DNA from: a virus
Direction: 5' to 3' (one strand)
Virus record (IMG/VR): IMGVR_UViG_3300027973_000057
Span: 1-64,000 of that record
Length of the DNA stretch: 64,000 bases
This document shows, piece by piece, positions 29,577-38,631 of the stretch (positions are counted from its first letter, which is position 1; every line of letters begins with the position of its first letter). A model generated the notes under the pieces. That model was not told the origin of the DNA and ran no database searches. It worked only from the letters and a program-made list of their open reading frames with translations. The translations under genes were made by a program, and so were the position numbers.

Positions 29577-30860
29577 TCATTGACTAACTCCCCCGCCATC
29601 AAGAACGAGATTGAGTGAACCAATATTGTTTAAAACAGATTTTACAAAAGCAGTTGTTGCTATTTGTGTGCTATCTGTTGAAAATGATGCTGTTGGTGCT
29701 GATGGTGTTCCAGTAAGTGCTGGTGAAGCCAAAGCAGCCTTAAGATCAAGTGCTGTTTGTGTTGCAGTTGATACTGGTTTTGCAGAGTCTGCTGTATTGT
29801 CTACTGAACCAAGTCCAACCATAGATTTTGTAATACCAGAAACTGTACCAGTAAAGGTTGGTGAAACAATTGGTGCGTATGTTGATGATGCAGTTGCAGA
29901 AGCAAGTTTAGCATCTAGTGCTGTTTGTGTTGCAGTTGATACTGGCTTATTTGCGTCTGAAGTATTATCAACATCTGAAAGTCCAACTGATGATTTTGTC
30001 AATCCAGAAACTGCAGTTGAAACTGCTGAGTCTGCATAAGTTTTTGTAGCAAGTTGTGCTGTGTTAGCAATGCCATGGATATTAGTTGTGTCTGCTTCAT
30101 GTGAAGCAAGGTCAGCACTTGAAGCCTTTGTTCCAACAAGAGTAGCAAGTGTTGCTGCTGTTGATTCGTCTGCTGTTAGAGCATCTGCAAGTTCTTTTAG
30201 TGTATTTAGTGCTTCTGGTGCTGAGTTTACAACTGCTGCTACTGCAGTAGATGCTGCGTTATCAGCATATGTTTTTGTAGCAAGAGCAGATGTATCTGCA
30301 ATACCGTGAATATTTGTTGTATCTGATTCATGTGAAGCAAGAGCAGTTGCTGCTGTTGTTTCTGCACCTGACTTGGCATTATTAGCCTTAGTAGTTGCAT
30401 CAGATGAAGCAGTTGAAATTGCTTCTGATTTAGCAGTTGAAATTGCTGTAGCCTGTGCTGTAGAGACTGGCTTTGCTGAATCTGCTGTATTATCAACCGA
30501 TCCAAGTCCTACCATAGACTTTGTTACACCAGATACAGTTCCTGTAAATGTTGGTGATGCTATTGGAGCCTTGGCTGCAAGATTTGTTGTCATTGTGCCA
30601 ATAAAGTCTGGGTTATCTCCAATAGATGCTGCTAATTCATTAAGTGTATCAAGTAGGTCTGGTGCTCCATCAATTAGGTCTTGGATGGCTGCTGCAGCGT
30701 CTGCAGTAAAGTAGACAAGGTCTTCCCAGCGATTAGTGCCGTCACCAATTTTAAATTTATTTGTGTCAACTTCAAATCCGATTTCGCCTGCTGCGAGAAT
30801 TGGGTTTGCTGATACCCACTGAGAGGCTGTTCCTCTGCGTTGCTGTTGTCTAACTGCCAT
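29577..30860 (-). CDS. Tail fibre-like protein, paralogue of 27479-29527
   Basis: 427 residues with the same N-terminal module (QQRRGTASQWVSANPILAAG), repeated (S/A)DTTNIHGIA(D/N)T and KSMVGLGSVDNTADSAKPVS units. The C-terminus is short, without the globular tip of its neighbour. It may be a chaperone-free stem or one of several interchangeable fibres. AAGGAGG precedes ATG, with an ATGGG-CAGCA-CCCAT leader hairpin and GTTATAAT upstream. Confidence 0.75.
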   Translation of the reverse strand: MAVRQQQRRGTASQWVSANPILAAGEIGFEVDTNKFKIGDGTNRWEDLVYFTADAAAAIQDLIDGAPDLLDTLNELAASIGDNPDFIGTMTTNLAAKAPIASPTFTGTVSGVTKSMVGLGSVDNTADSAKPVSTAQATAISTAKSEAISTASSDATTKANNAKSGAETTAATALASHESDTTNIHGIADTSALATKTYADNAASTAVAAVVNSAPEALNTLKELADALTADESTAATLATLVGTKASSADLASHEADTTNIHGIANTAQLATKTYADSAVSTAVSGLTKSSVGLSDVDNTSDANKPVSTATQTALDAKLASATASSTYAPIVSPTFTGTVSGITKSMVGLGSVDNTADSAKPVSTATQTALDLKAALASPALTGTPSAPTASFSTDSTQIATTAFVKSVLNNIGSLNLVLDGGGVSQ

Positions 30861-30914
30861 TTATTTCCTCCTTATGGGTGCTGCCCATATGTATCTTATT
30901 ATAACATCAATTTA

Positions 30915-31364
30915 TTAATTGAAATTATCTATTGCAATTCCGCCATCATGTGTTGATGAGAATACTGTATCTAATGCACTGCCAGAGTCTGTGCTGGCAG
31001 TCATTGGACTGTTAAAAAATCCAGAATCTACAAACATTGTAACAATAAGGCCATTGCCATCAATTGAAGTGTCATGAATGTGATCTGGAATATTGGTTGT
31101 GTCTTCAATAGTTGCTTGTGTATACCAAGAACCATTATAATAAAAATTAACTCTATTTGTCAGAGTGTCTAACCACTGTGTACCATTAGTTGGTGAAGAA
31201 GGAGCAGTATCGCCGACAGCCATTGATTTTGAATCAACATACTCTTTAGTTGCTGCATGTGTATTAAGAGTTGGGACTCCTACTGTTACTGCATCTCCAA
31301 ATGTACCGCCGTTTGCTACGACTAATCCATTTTTGACTTTGAAGTCTTTATCGACTGTTGCCAT
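30915..31364 (-). CDS. Small fibre/adhesin protein
   Basis: 149 residues. The N-terminus VDKDFKVKNGLVVANGG closely resembles that of 31431-33302 (VNKDFKIKSGLIVEG). The middle part NGTQWLDTLTNRVNFYYNGSWYTQ is a common virion display segment. Leader hairpin CCACA-TTTTTT-TGTGG and GGGGAG precede ATG. Probably a virion surface protein. Confidence 0.65.
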   Translation of the reverse strand: MATVDKDFKVKNGLVVANGGTFGDAVTVGVPTLNTHAATKEYVDSKSMAVGDTAPSSPTNGTQWLDTLTNRVNFYYNGSWYTQATIEDTTNIPDHIHDTSIDGNGLIVTMFVDSGFFNSPMTASTDSGSALDTVFSSTHDGGIAIDNFN

Positions 31365-31430
31365 TTATTTCTCCCCTGTACCACATTTTTTGTGGGGGAT
31401 TTTGAAAGGATCCCCCTAACCTTTAATTAA

Positions 31431-33302
31431 TTACTTAAGTAGTGTTCCCATAACAGTAACTGTTGAGTTATTGTTAGCAGTTGTTACTAGAAGTTGTACG
31501 TTTGATCCTGAAATACCTGCTGAAATTGATGATGCTGAACCATTAGTTCCAACAATTCCGTATTCAGTGATTGCAATATTGTCTGAAGTATCAAGTGTCA
31601 AAAGAACCTTTGAAATTTCAGTGTGTGTTCCATAGGCAACCTTTACAAGGTATTCTGCTGAACGGTAGTCAGCCTTTGCAAAAGCATGTGCTGTCTGAAC
31701 TCCAGCAGTTGGTGCTGAAAGAGTTGCAGCAACTTGCTTGGCAACTGAATTCAAATCAACTGATGTGAAGTTTGGAACAACTGCTTGTACAGCAGATACT
31801 GCACGAGCATTTGTAAAGTAAAGGTTTGTGCCTTCTGCAAGATCAGATGTTGTAGAATCTGCTACACCGTTTTCTGCGGTAATAGTAAGTCCTGCACCTG
31901 TTCCTGTGATTGTGATATTTGTAAGTGATGCACCAGTCAAAAGATCTGCTGCTGAAGACTTAGCACGAGAATCTGTAAAGTATTCATTTGTACCCTCTTC
32001 AATATCAGATGTTGTAAGTGCGTTTACTGCTGATGTAATTGCAGAGTTACGATCTGAAACTTCTGTAGAAATTGCTGAATTTGTGTAATCATTAGCATCA
32101 GTAATTGCTTCGCCCTTAGCGTTTGAAATTGCTGAATTACGGTTTGAAACTTCAAGTGAGATTGCAGAATCTGTGTACCCATTTGAAGATGAGATTGCTT
32201 CGCCCTTAGCAGTTGAAATTGCAGAGTTGCGGTTTGTAACTTCGGTTGAGATTGCAGAATCTGTGTACCCATTTGCAGCAATCTCTGCAGCATCTGCATA
32301 TCCTTGTGCTGCTGTATCAAGGCCAGAAATTTCTGAATCTACATATGTTGTGTCAGCCTTTGTTGCAACCAAGTTAGCAACATCTGTTGCATAATTTGGA
32401 TTATCAGCAATTGCAGCAGCCAATTCATTAAGTGTATCAAGAAGTGCTGGTGCTGAATCTACAAGAGCAGCGATCTCTCCATCTGTGTATGAATTAGCAG
32501 AAGAAATTGCCTCTGATTTAGCAGTTGAGATAGCACTATTTCTATTTGTAACTTCTGTTGAAATTGCAGAAGAAATTGCTGAGTTGCGGTTTGTAACTTC
32601 AGAAGAAATTGCAGAATCTGTATATCCCTCAGATGTTGAAATTGCTTCACTCTTAGCAGTTGAAATTGCTGAGTTGCGATTTGTAACTTCAGTTGAGATT
32701 GCTGAATCTGTATATCCATTTGAAGATGATATTGCCTCACCCTTAGCGGTTGAAATTGCAGAGTTACGATTAGTAACTTCGGTTGAGATTTCAGAATCTG
32801 TATAGCCATTTGCAGCAATTTCTGCAGCATCTGCATATCCTTGTGCTGCTGTATCTAGAGTAGAAATTTCTCCATTTACATATCCACGAGTTGCAATTTC
32901 ATTATTTGATGATTTTCCGCCATAGTAGGCTGATCCATCTGGATTAAGAACAATGTCTCCATTGCCTGAATTAAGTGCAATGTCATCTGATGCAGAAAGA
33001 AGGATTCCATTATTAGAACCAATTTCTGTATCTCCATTAACAACATCAATACCGTTGTTTGTTGAACCACCAACATAGAGCGTATTTACTGTTACATTTT
33101 CAGCAGCAAAGTCTCCGTTAGCGTCACGCTTTACAACCTTGTTTGCTTCGTTAGCAGATGTGGCTGTTCCACCAATAAGACTAACTATGTAGTCTTGATC
33201 ATCTTGTTTCTTTGTAAGAATGTCAAATCCATTAACTGTCGCTGTTGTACCTTCAACGATAAGTCCACTCTTAATTTTAAAATCTTTATTTACTGTTGCC
33301 AT
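31431..33302 (-). CDS. Long repetitive tail fibre protein
   Basis: 623 residues. After the shared N-terminal module, the stem is built of repeats of the type GYTDSAISTEVTNRNSAIS and AQGYADAAEIAANGYTDS (predicted helical/coiled, residues 140-420). The motif NxYFT(D/N)ARA follows twice. The C-terminal 80 residues (VKVAYGTHTEISKVLLTL..ITEYGIVGTNG) are paralogous to the C-terminus of 33322-33768 and resemble a domain common in cyanophage structural proteins. Likely trimeric fibre. Confidence 0.75.
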   Translation of the reverse strand: MATVNKDFKIKSGLIVEGTTATVNGFDILTKKQDDQDYIVSLIGGTATSANEANKVVKRDANGDFAAENVTVNTLYVGGSTNNGIDVVNGDTEIGSNNGILLSASDDIALNSGNGDIVLNPDGSAYYGGKSSNNEIATRGYVNGEISTLDTAAQGYADAAEIAANGYTDSEISTEVTNRNSAISTAKGEAISSSNGYTDSAISTEVTNRNSAISTAKSEAISTSEGYTDSAISSEVTNRNSAISSAISTEVTNRNSAISTAKSEAISSANSYTDGEIAALVDSAPALLDTLNELAAAIADNPNYATDVANLVATKADTTYVDSEISGLDTAAQGYADAAEIAANGYTDSAISTEVTNRNSAISTAKGEAISSSNGYTDSAISLEVSNRNSAISNAKGEAITDANDYTNSAISTEVSDRNSAITSAVNALTTSDIEEGTNEYFTDSRAKSSAADLLTGASLTNITITGTGAGLTITAENGVADSTTSDLAEGTNLYFTNARAVSAVQAVVPNFTSVDLNSVAKQVAATLSAPTAGVQTAHAFAKADYRSAEYLVKVAYGTHTEISKVLLTLDTSDNIAITEYGIVGTNGSASSISAGISGSNVQLLVTTANNNSTVTVMGTLLK

Positions 33303-33321
33303 TTTTTATATCTCCTTTTAT

Positions 33322-33768
33322 TTATGCCTTAAGTCCCATACGTGCAAAACGTACAGTGACTGGCTTGATCGCAGGATCTGGAGTGACTGTTAAAGCCACG
33401 GTATTTCCAGTGCGAGAGACATCAATGGTGCCAATATTCCCATCATTGTCGATAGTGCCATATTCGCTGACAGACACATTTTGTCCATCAACTAAAATTG
33501 TTAATTCGGTTGCATAGAACTTATTGTCCCCTGCAGAGGTTTTTGATATTGAAACAATATACTTGACCATTCGCCAAACTGTGGCATCAAAATTATCAAC
33601 TACAGTTACATTCTCAATACCATTGATTGTATTTTCATTATTACCCGCTGATCCCAAATCTGTTGATTGAGCAACAAGGGTATCAATTAAATCTACATAA
33701 TTTTCTTGAGTTGGTCTATCACCTGTTTGAAATAGACTCTTTACTCCTGGAACTGATATTTTAGCCAT
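33322..33768 (-). CDS. Virion surface protein sharing fibre C-terminal domain
   Basis: 148 residues. Residues 1-40 contain GVKSLFQTGDRPTQENYVDLIDT, a common start of phage fibre subunits. Residues 70-148 (YATELTILVDGQ..VSEYGTIDNDGNIG) match the C-terminal domain of the neighbouring long fibre. The start is defined by TGTTATAAT ending 6 nt before ATG (leaderless). Probably a free copy of the tip domain. Confidence 0.65.
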   Translation of the reverse strand: MAKISVPGVKSLFQTGDRPTQENYVDLIDTLVAQSTDLGSAGNNENTINGIENVTVVDNFDATVWRMVKYIVSISKTSAGDNKFYATELTILVDGQNVSVSEYGTIDNDGNIGTIDVSRTGNTVALTVTPDPAIKPVTVRFARMGLKA

Positions 33769-33802
33769 GTGGTAATTATAACACCCCTTTTTATTTATTT
33801 AA

Positions 33803-34024
33803 TTAGAGGATATAGTTGCTATATCCAATAACTTGCAATGGGATTGCTGGAATCATCCCACGAACATCTTGAATTTGAACTGATGAGAATTTAACACGGA
33901 ATGGAAGAATTTCTTTTATTTCAACAAATCTTTGAAGATCTTTGATTGTTGTTATTGAATAGTCAAATGATTTTATTAACTTAGTTTTATGATTTAGTTC
34001 ATCTATTATTATTGCTGTTGCCAT
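33803..34024 (-). CDS. Small hypothetical protein
   Basis: 73 residues, no recognised domain. The ATG overlaps the preceding stop (TAATG), so it is coupled to the baseplate-upper-protein-like gene. Probably virion-associated. Confidence 0.55.
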   Translation of the reverse strand: MATAIIIDELNHKTKLIKSFDYSITTIKDLQRFVEIKEILPFRVKFSSVQIQDVRGMIPAIPLQVIGYSNYIL

Positions 34025-34422
34025 TAATCTGTTACATCTTCAAGGATCTTCATGCTACCCTGGCAAACAGTCCAAACTCTTGTTGAGTCAGATAACTGGA
34101 TGTCAAAAATGTCTCCTGTTTGAAGTTGTACAGATTCTGCTGCTGTTAGCCAAACTGTGAATTCTCCTATTAGATCATCATCATCTTTTCTTGGGTGCAA
34201 ATGCATTACAACTGTAGCATCATCTGTAATAATTCCAGGGGTTGAGTTTGGTCTTTTAATTTTCATAGCAATTTCCCAATCAGGGATATTTAATGGTTGT
34301 TTTGCATCATCTGTTGCGTATACTTTAAAACCAGACGTATCTCCACGAACTACAGTCCAAATAACAGTAGGTGGTTTATTTCCTATATCGTATGATGATT
34401 GAGATCCCCTTGTAGTTGCCAT
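34024..34422 (-). CDS. BppU-N-like virion protein (copy 1 of 3)
   Basis: 132 residues. WTVVRGDTSGFKVYATDD, a central PNSTPG strand region and a final WTVCQGSMKILEDVTD fit the N-terminal domain of baseplate upper proteins. Related proteins are at 40382-40756 and 44038-44415. A TGATATAAT box ends 6 nt before ATG, so it is predicted leaderless. Confidence 0.6.
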   Translation of the reverse strand: MATTRGSQSSYDIGNKPPTVIWTVVRGDTSGFKVYATDDAKQPLNIPDWEIAMKIKRPNSTPGIITDDATVVMHLHPRKDDDDLIGEFTVWLTAAESVQLQTGDIFDIQLSDSTRVWTVCQGSMKILEDVTD

Positions 34423-34440
34423 TATTTTATTATATCACTA

Positions 34441-34944
34441 TTAGGCTAATCCAGCCTTTAGTGCCCCCCATGTACCGTTGCCTTTTGCCTCAACAATAAT
34501 AATTCCACTTACATCTTTTTTTGCAACTATGCCTACTGCTCCGCCTGATTGTGTTTTAGTCAACCAGCCATCGGTGCCAACATATAAAACATCCCCATTT
34601 TCAAAATTACGAGTATCAATATTTTTTAATACACCTGCAACTACACAAACTCCTTGAGAATTACTTGTTAGGTCCTGTTTTAATAATCCTAGGATTGGAT
34701 TGGTGGTTGAAGGAACTGCTTTATTTACCTTGGTTGCTGTTGAATAATCAGTTACATAAACTGGAGTACCAGCGGGAAGAGTTTGACCAGAAGCATTTAT
34801 TACACTAACCTGAATTACAGATAAGTCTAATCCAGATAGAGCATCTTGAACATCTTCAGCAAGATTGGCAATATCTCCATGCACATTTACTGCATCTGAT
34901 GCCTGTGGATAACGTAATGAAAAATCTCCAGATGTTTGTGCCAT
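34441..34944 (-). CDS. Virion surface protein, first gene of the left minus-strand block
   Basis: 167 residues. The segment VINASGQTLPAGTPVYVT..NPILGLL..FENGDVLYVGTDGWLT is a beta-rich module often found in phage fibre or hub proteins. Promoter TGGTATAAT lies 8 nt before ATG. It is divergent from the lysozyme gene. Confidence 0.6.
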   Translation of the reverse strand: MAQTSGDFSLRYPQASDAVNVHGDIANLAEDVQDALSGLDLSVIQVSVINASGQTLPAGTPVYVTDYSTATKVNKAVPSTTNPILGLLKQDLTSNSQGVCVVAGVLKNIDTRNFENGDVLYVGTDGWLTKTQSGGAVGIVAKKDVSGIIIVEAKGNGTWGALKAGLA

Positions 34945-34977
34945 AATATTTCATTATACCATATTTGATTTAACAAC

Positions 34978-35007
34978 TTGACAACATTAAGTAAAAACTG
35001 TTATAAT
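34978..35007 (+). promoter_or_regulatory. Consensus sigma70-type promoter for lysozyme
   Basis: TTGACA (34978-34983), an 18-bp spacer and TATAAT (35002-35007), one of the two most canonical promoters in the window. The transcript would begin near 35014 and carry a hairpin ACACC-taccag-GGTGT before TAAGGAGG. Confidence 0.8.
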
Positions 35008-35055
35008 TATACATAGACACCTACCAGGGTGTTATTGTTTTCTAAGGAGGAAACT

Positions 35056-35610
35056 ATGATTAAATTTATCGAAAGAAACAAAGAGATCATTAGCACACTC
35101 AGTATTGTGGCATTATTTGCTGTATTTTCTAACAGTGCTAATGCTGCAACAATTAATAACCATTTAAGTCCCGAACAGGCTCAGATCTCGCAAACCACCT
35201 CGCAAGAGGTTTTTTTGGTTTCTAAGGAAGAAAAATTAAAGAGTTTTGAAAATAAAGGAACTCTTACCGATCTAGAACTAAAGGAACTACTTTACCTTGT
35301 TGGATTCAGAGGATCAAACCTTGTTGAGGCTTGGGCAGTAGCAAAGAAAGAGTCTAATGGTCAGCCAATTAGATTTAATGGAAACTCCAAGACTGGGGAC
35401 AGTTCTTATGGTATGTTTCAAATCAATATGATTAATGATTTAGGTCCTGAGCGTCGTGACAAGTTTGAACTTGTTACAAACTCTGACCTTTTAAACCCAG
35501 TAATAAATGCACAGATTGCATTTCATATGTCAGATGGTGGCAAAGATTGGTCTTCTTGGCATGGACTGACTCCACGTACAAAGTACTGGATGGCTCAATT
35601 TCCAAACTAA
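35056..35610 (+). CDS. Exported lysozyme/lytic transglycosylase-like endolysin
   Basis: 184 residues from ATG 35056, which has TAAGGAGG 6 nt upstream; a longer frame from 35029 lacks a ribosome site. Residues 11-30 are a signal peptide (IISTLSIVALFAVFSNSANA, likely cut after ANA). The catalytic region is AWAVAKKESNGQP (candidate Glu99) and GDSSYGMFQINM, typical of the goose/SLT lysozyme superfamily, ending near DWSSWHG. It cleaves peptidoglycan, presumably for host lysis. It is the only plus-strand gene among minus-strand virion genes. Confidence 0.85.
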   Translation: MIKFIERNKEIISTLSIVALFAVFSNSANAATINNHLSPEQAQISQTTSQEVFLVSKEEKLKSFENKGTLTDLELKELLYLVGFRGSNLVEAWAVAKKESNGQPIRFNGNSKTGDSSYGMFQINMINDLGPERRDKFELVTNSDLLNPVINAQIAFHMSDGGKDWSSWHGLTPRTKYWMAQFPN

Positions 35611-35623
35611 ATTATAAACAACT

Positions 35624-35661
35624 AAAAGCACCTATGGGATAAAACCTATGGGTGCTTTTTA
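35624..35661. terminator. Bidirectional intrinsic terminator
   Basis: AAAAGCACCTATGGG pairs with CCTATGGGTGCTTTT (15 bp including two G-U pairs) around ATAAAA, with T-tracts on both sides. It lies between the convergent lysozyme and cupin genes and can serve both. Confidence 0.9.
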
Positions 35662-36321
35662 GTTTCTCAATATTAAATTGACTGCTACTCTAGGTGCCAC
35701 TAAAGTCTCAACCTCATGGGTAAGGTTTTTAGGTATAAACACAAAATCTCCTTCTACAAGATGATATTCATTTTGCAGGTTTTCTCCAGTACGCCAAATC
35801 ATTTCACCTTTAACTACCCACTGAAATTGATCTACATGATCACTGTGTTTTTTTCCAACAACCCCACGATTTTTCATAAGAGAAACTAAAGCAAAGTTAC
35901 CATCATAAACATCTGAAGAGTATTCAGAAAGACCCCATTTAGTTACCTGATCAAGTTCTGGAATTATGGACATATATTTATCATTTTGATCATAAAGTTG
36001 AAAAGCCATTCTTGACCAAAATCTACATTTTAGTCTCATGTCAGAGGACTCGCCTTCAACAAAATCATTTAAAAGGTATGATCTTTCTGGAAACTTTTCC
36101 AAGTCTTCATCAACATATTGAGAGACCATTGACATAATTGTATCTAAAGATGGAAGATCTGTAAAAACATCTTTAAATATATGAATTCTGTTTTCTTTAC
36201 GGGCTTGATCTACTAATGACATATTAATTTTAGTATTTTTTGGTTCTAAACTATTTATTTTTATAGAACTATTTTTATATTTTTCCCAAGGAGATATTTC
36301 ATTCTTTTTCATTTTAGCCAA
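35659..36321 (-). CDS. Cupin-fold (JmjC-like) putative oxygenase
   Basis: 220 residues. The N-terminus has SPWEKYK, a motif also in the zinc-ribbon gene two genes upstream. The cupin core has KKHSDHVDQFQWVVKGEMIW (metal-binding His/Asp candidates) and VEGDFVFIPKNLTHEVE (second cupin motif with His). Such proteins include 2OG hydroxylases and non-catalytic cupins. It overlaps the upstream 2OG oxygenase gene by 13 nt, suggesting a joint role. Substrate unknown. Confidence 0.7.
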   Translation of the reverse strand: MAKMKKNEISPWEKYKNSSIKINSLEPKNTKINMSLVDQARKENRIHIFKDVFTDLPSLDTIMSMVSQYVDEDLEKFPERSYLLNDFVEGESSDMRLKCRFWSRMAFQLYDQNDKYMSIIPELDQVTKWGLSEYSSDVYDGNFALVSLMKNRGVVGKKHSDHVDQFQWVVKGEMIWRTGENLQNEYHLVEGDFVFIPKNLTHEVETLVAPRVAVNLILRN

Positions 36322-36905
36322 CTAACTACTGAATACCTAGTTCCTTCCAAAACTGGAAGAACCGAATGATTATAAACATAGGTTGACGGAAACAGTAAAA
36401 GTTCATTTGAATTTGGCTTATATGTTATATTAAATCTTGGAAAAACAATCTCTCCGCCCTCATAGTTGTCATTAATATAATAAACAAGAGAAAGCCTTCT
36501 ATGAAAGTCTTTGTGATCATCTATATGATTAACAAATTTTTGACCTTTACCATATTTTAAAATACTATAGGAATCATGCCATGTGGTCTCAAGTTGGTGC
36601 TCTGACTTATAATCTACCTCTGCAGGTCCAAAGCCAACTAAAAAAATATTTGATAGTATTGCATTAAAGGCTTGATCTAAATTTATAAAATCATCAATGA
36701 TTGACTTTGAATATGGCACAACAGTTGTAAGAGTATCTCTATAATCAGTGTCTATCTTTACTGTATCATCACTTTTAATAGATGATGGAGTCCAATCCCT
36801 TCTTGCACTAATCATTCCTTCTTCAATATCTGCAATAAGGCTTGTGTGATTTTCAACTACATCTGAGTATATAAAAATTCCTGGTGCTAGTTCTTTTTTA
36901 TTCAT
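36309..36905 (-). CDS. 2-oxoglutarate/Fe(II)-dependent oxygenase
   Basis: 198 residues starting MNKKELAPG; the ATG overlaps the zinc-ribbon stop (TAATG). Motifs: VNHIDDHKDFHRRLSLVYY (H-x-D), GGEIVFPRFNITYKPNSNELLLFPS, the distal His in YNHSVLPV and Arg in TRYSVVSWLK. It is a prolyl-hydroxylase-type DSBH enzyme, similar in design to 22196-22717. It sits in one operon with a zinc-ribbon protein and a cupin, just upstream of the fibre-rich block. Confidence 0.88.
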   Translation of the reverse strand: MNKKELAPGIFIYSDVVENHTSLIADIEEGMISARRDWTPSSIKSDDTVKIDTDYRDTLTTVVPYSKSIIDDFINLDQAFNAILSNIFLVGFGPAEVDYKSEHQLETTWHDSYSILKYGKGQKFVNHIDDHKDFHRRLSLVYYINDNYEGGEIVFPRFNITYKPNSNELLLFPSTYVYNHSVLPVLEGTRYSVVSWLK

Positions 36906-37144
36906 TACCATTTTCCAATTGGACAAGATGCTTTTTCAAGTTTTGATTTAACCTTCATAAAACATCCACATTTTTTACATTGAGTTGTTAATTTTATAAG
37001 TTCTGGACATGTTTTACAAATTTCAAATCTTCTATTTGATTCTTCTTCACTGGCCCATTCTACATTTGGATTTACAATATCCCAAGGCCTTGTTTCGCCT
37101 AAATTTTGTTTATACTTTTCCCATGCTGAAAGTTGTTCTTCCAT
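36905..37144 (-). CDS. Zinc-ribbon protein, DUF6171-like (copy 1 of 2)
   Basis: 79 residues starting MEEQLSAWEKYKQN. The start at 37144 is one base after the upstream TAA; a longer frame is rejected. The C-terminus C-x2-C..C-x2-C-GCFM-x-K..CPIGKW is a five-cysteine signature nearly identical to 45140-45340. Both copies directly precede a 2OG-oxygenase gene. A metal-binding or iron-delivery partner role is possible but unproven. Confidence 0.75.
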   Translation of the reverse strand: MEEQLSAWEKYKQNLGETRPWDIVNPNVEWASEEESNRRFEICKTCPELIKLTTQCKKCGCFMKVKSKLEKASCPIGKW

Positions 37145-37145
37145 T

Positions 37146-37343
37146 TTATTCTGGTGCCTTAAACTCTTTACCGTCCCAAACTGAAAAATCAGAAACAACT
37201 TGATCTTTATCAACAATCACAATTGTAGGGTTTGAGGCTAATCCAGCACGAACTTGAGGACCTTTATTGTATGTTTCATCATCAATATCTAGCACCCAAA
37301 ATACCTCATTGTTTGCTAAGAATACAAATCTTTCTTTTGCCAT
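37146..37343 (-). CDS. Small hypothetical protein
   Basis: 65 residues, beta-rich with a final DFSVWDGKEFKAPE. AAGGAGAT precedes ATG and TGCTATACT lies about 30 nt upstream, so it opens the zinc-ribbon/2OG/cupin operon. No known domain. Confidence 0.6.
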   Translation of the reverse strand: MAKERFVFLANNEVFWVLDIDDETYNKGPQVRAGLASNPTIVIVDKDQVVSDFSVWDGKEFKAPE

Positions 37344-37388
37344 TTTTTATCTCCTTTCTTTTAAGTATAGCATAATATGATTTTTTAA

Positions 37389-38624
37389 TCAACAACTTTC
37401 ATAGGATGTACTGCAGTCTGAGTTAGTACATATTTGAACATCTCCAGAACATGGAGTACAGTTAGGTGTACATCCAGGGGTTACAGAAGGAGTTACAGAA
37501 GGAGTTACAGCAGGTGTAACTTCTGGTGTAACAGATGGCGTAACGGCAGGTGTTACTGAAGGTGTAACTGCTGGGGTAACGGCTGGTGTTACTGCTGGTA
37601 CTCCACAAAAAGTATACCCTAAGTTCATATCTGGACATCCAGCCGTCCATGATCTTTGATATGCTGTTCCGTAACCTTGAGCATTAACATTTAAACAATA
37701 TACTGTTCCATCTTCATAATCACATACTGGTGCTGGAGTAACGGCTGGAGTAACGGCTGGTGTTACTGCTGGGGTAACGGCTGGTGTTACAGATTGTGAC
37801 ACACATGATATAAAAGTAATAGAAACTGCAGGACCACTAAAGTCTGCATTGTTATAACAGACATTTCCGTAGGCCTCATCTCCTGGACAACTTTCATTTC
37901 CATAAACTTCGGTTCTACAATAAGGGCCTGCTGGTGTTACTGCAGGAGTTACAGGTGTTACTGCAGGAGTTACAGGTGTTACTGCAGGAGTAACTGGTGT
38001 TACTGCAGGAGTTACGCTTGGGCAACACTCATTATTGTCAGGATTAAATGTACCTGGGCATTGCTCTTCATTTGAAGCATAGTAACATCCTGGTCCATAA
38101 GGTGTAACTGGGGTAACTGGGGTTACAGGGGTAACTGCAGGTGTAACTGGAGGTACCCAAGGTCTTCCATCGCTGTCACAACATCTTGTTGGATCAAAAC
38201 CACATGGATCAGAATAACTTCCAGATGTATCTCCTGGTGGTGGGCAAACTAGTGGAGTTACAGGTGTTACAGGGGTAACTGGGGTTACAGGTGTAACTGG
38301 TGTTACAGGTGTAACTGGGGTTACAGGTGTAACTGGGGTTACAGGTGTAACTGGAGTTACTGGGGTTACAGGGGTGACTCCAACATATGTGTAATATCTT
38401 ATGCTGATTATAGTTTCATAATTAACCAGCGTACCTGCTTGAACTGATTGTGATTCAACTTTATTATCTAGATTTTGATCTGATGTAGAAACTGGAGTAC
38501 TTATAACAGCATAATTAAGATGAGATGATGAAAATGCACTTAAAGCATCTGATGATGTCATTCCAACTACATTTGGTACTAAAACCATACCTTTTGAAGA
38601 TGCCCAGGATCCAAAGTTTAGCAT
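37389..38624 (-). CDS. PASTA plus (Val-Thr-Pro)n cysteine-rich virion protein
   Basis: 411 residues. Residues 14-78 form a PASTA-like domain ([23 protein letters not shown]). Then come about 13 uninterrupted VTP tripeptides and, later, blocks of AVTP/VTPA. Between them are Cys-rich modules ([32 protein letters not shown]) and a Cys-rich C-terminus. PASTA domains bind peptidoglycan in other proteins. The Thr/Pro-rich rod and disulfide-capable knobs suggest an extended adhesin. The Pro residues are candidate targets of nearby hydroxylases. Confidence 0.7.
   Translation of the reverse strand: MLNFGSWASSKGMVLVPNVVGMTSSDALSAFSSSHLNYAVISTPVSTSDQNLDNKVESQSVQAGTLVNYETIISIRYYTYVGVTPVTPVTPVTPVTPVTPVTPVTPVTPVTPVTPVTPVTPVTPLVCPPPGDTSGSYSDPCGFDPTRCCDSDGRPWVPPVTPAVTPVTPVTPVTPYGPGCYYASNEEQCPGTFNPDNNECCPSVTPAVTPVTPAVTPVTPAVTPVTPAVTPAGPYCRTEVYGNESCPGDEAYGNVCYNNADFSGPAVSITFISCVSQSVTPAVTPAVTPAVTPAVTPAPVCDYEDGTVYCLNVNAQGYGTAYQRSWTAGCPDMNLGYTFCGVPAVTPAVTPAVTPSVTPAVTPSVTPEVTPAVTPSVTPSVTPGCTPNCTPCSGDVQICTNSDCSTSYESC
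38235..38373. repeat. Tandem 9-bp array encoding Val-Thr-Pro
   Basis: Near-perfect 9-bp units (GGTGTTACA/GGGGTAACT type) in tandem encode the VTP rod on the minus strand. Related but less regular copies occur at 37480-37620, 37735-37790 and 37925-38160. Confidence 0.85.
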
Positions 38625-38631
38625 CTTTTAC

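Noticed and set aside
32024-32836. Long overlapping frames on both strands in the fibre gene
   Set aside because: They arise from the repeated codons of the coding frame; their translations are low-complexity Leu/Gln or Val/Glu strings.
37480-38373. Repetitive VTP region as a CRISPR or intergenic satellite
   Set aside because: It is a continuous open frame with 9-bp codon periodicity and no spacers.
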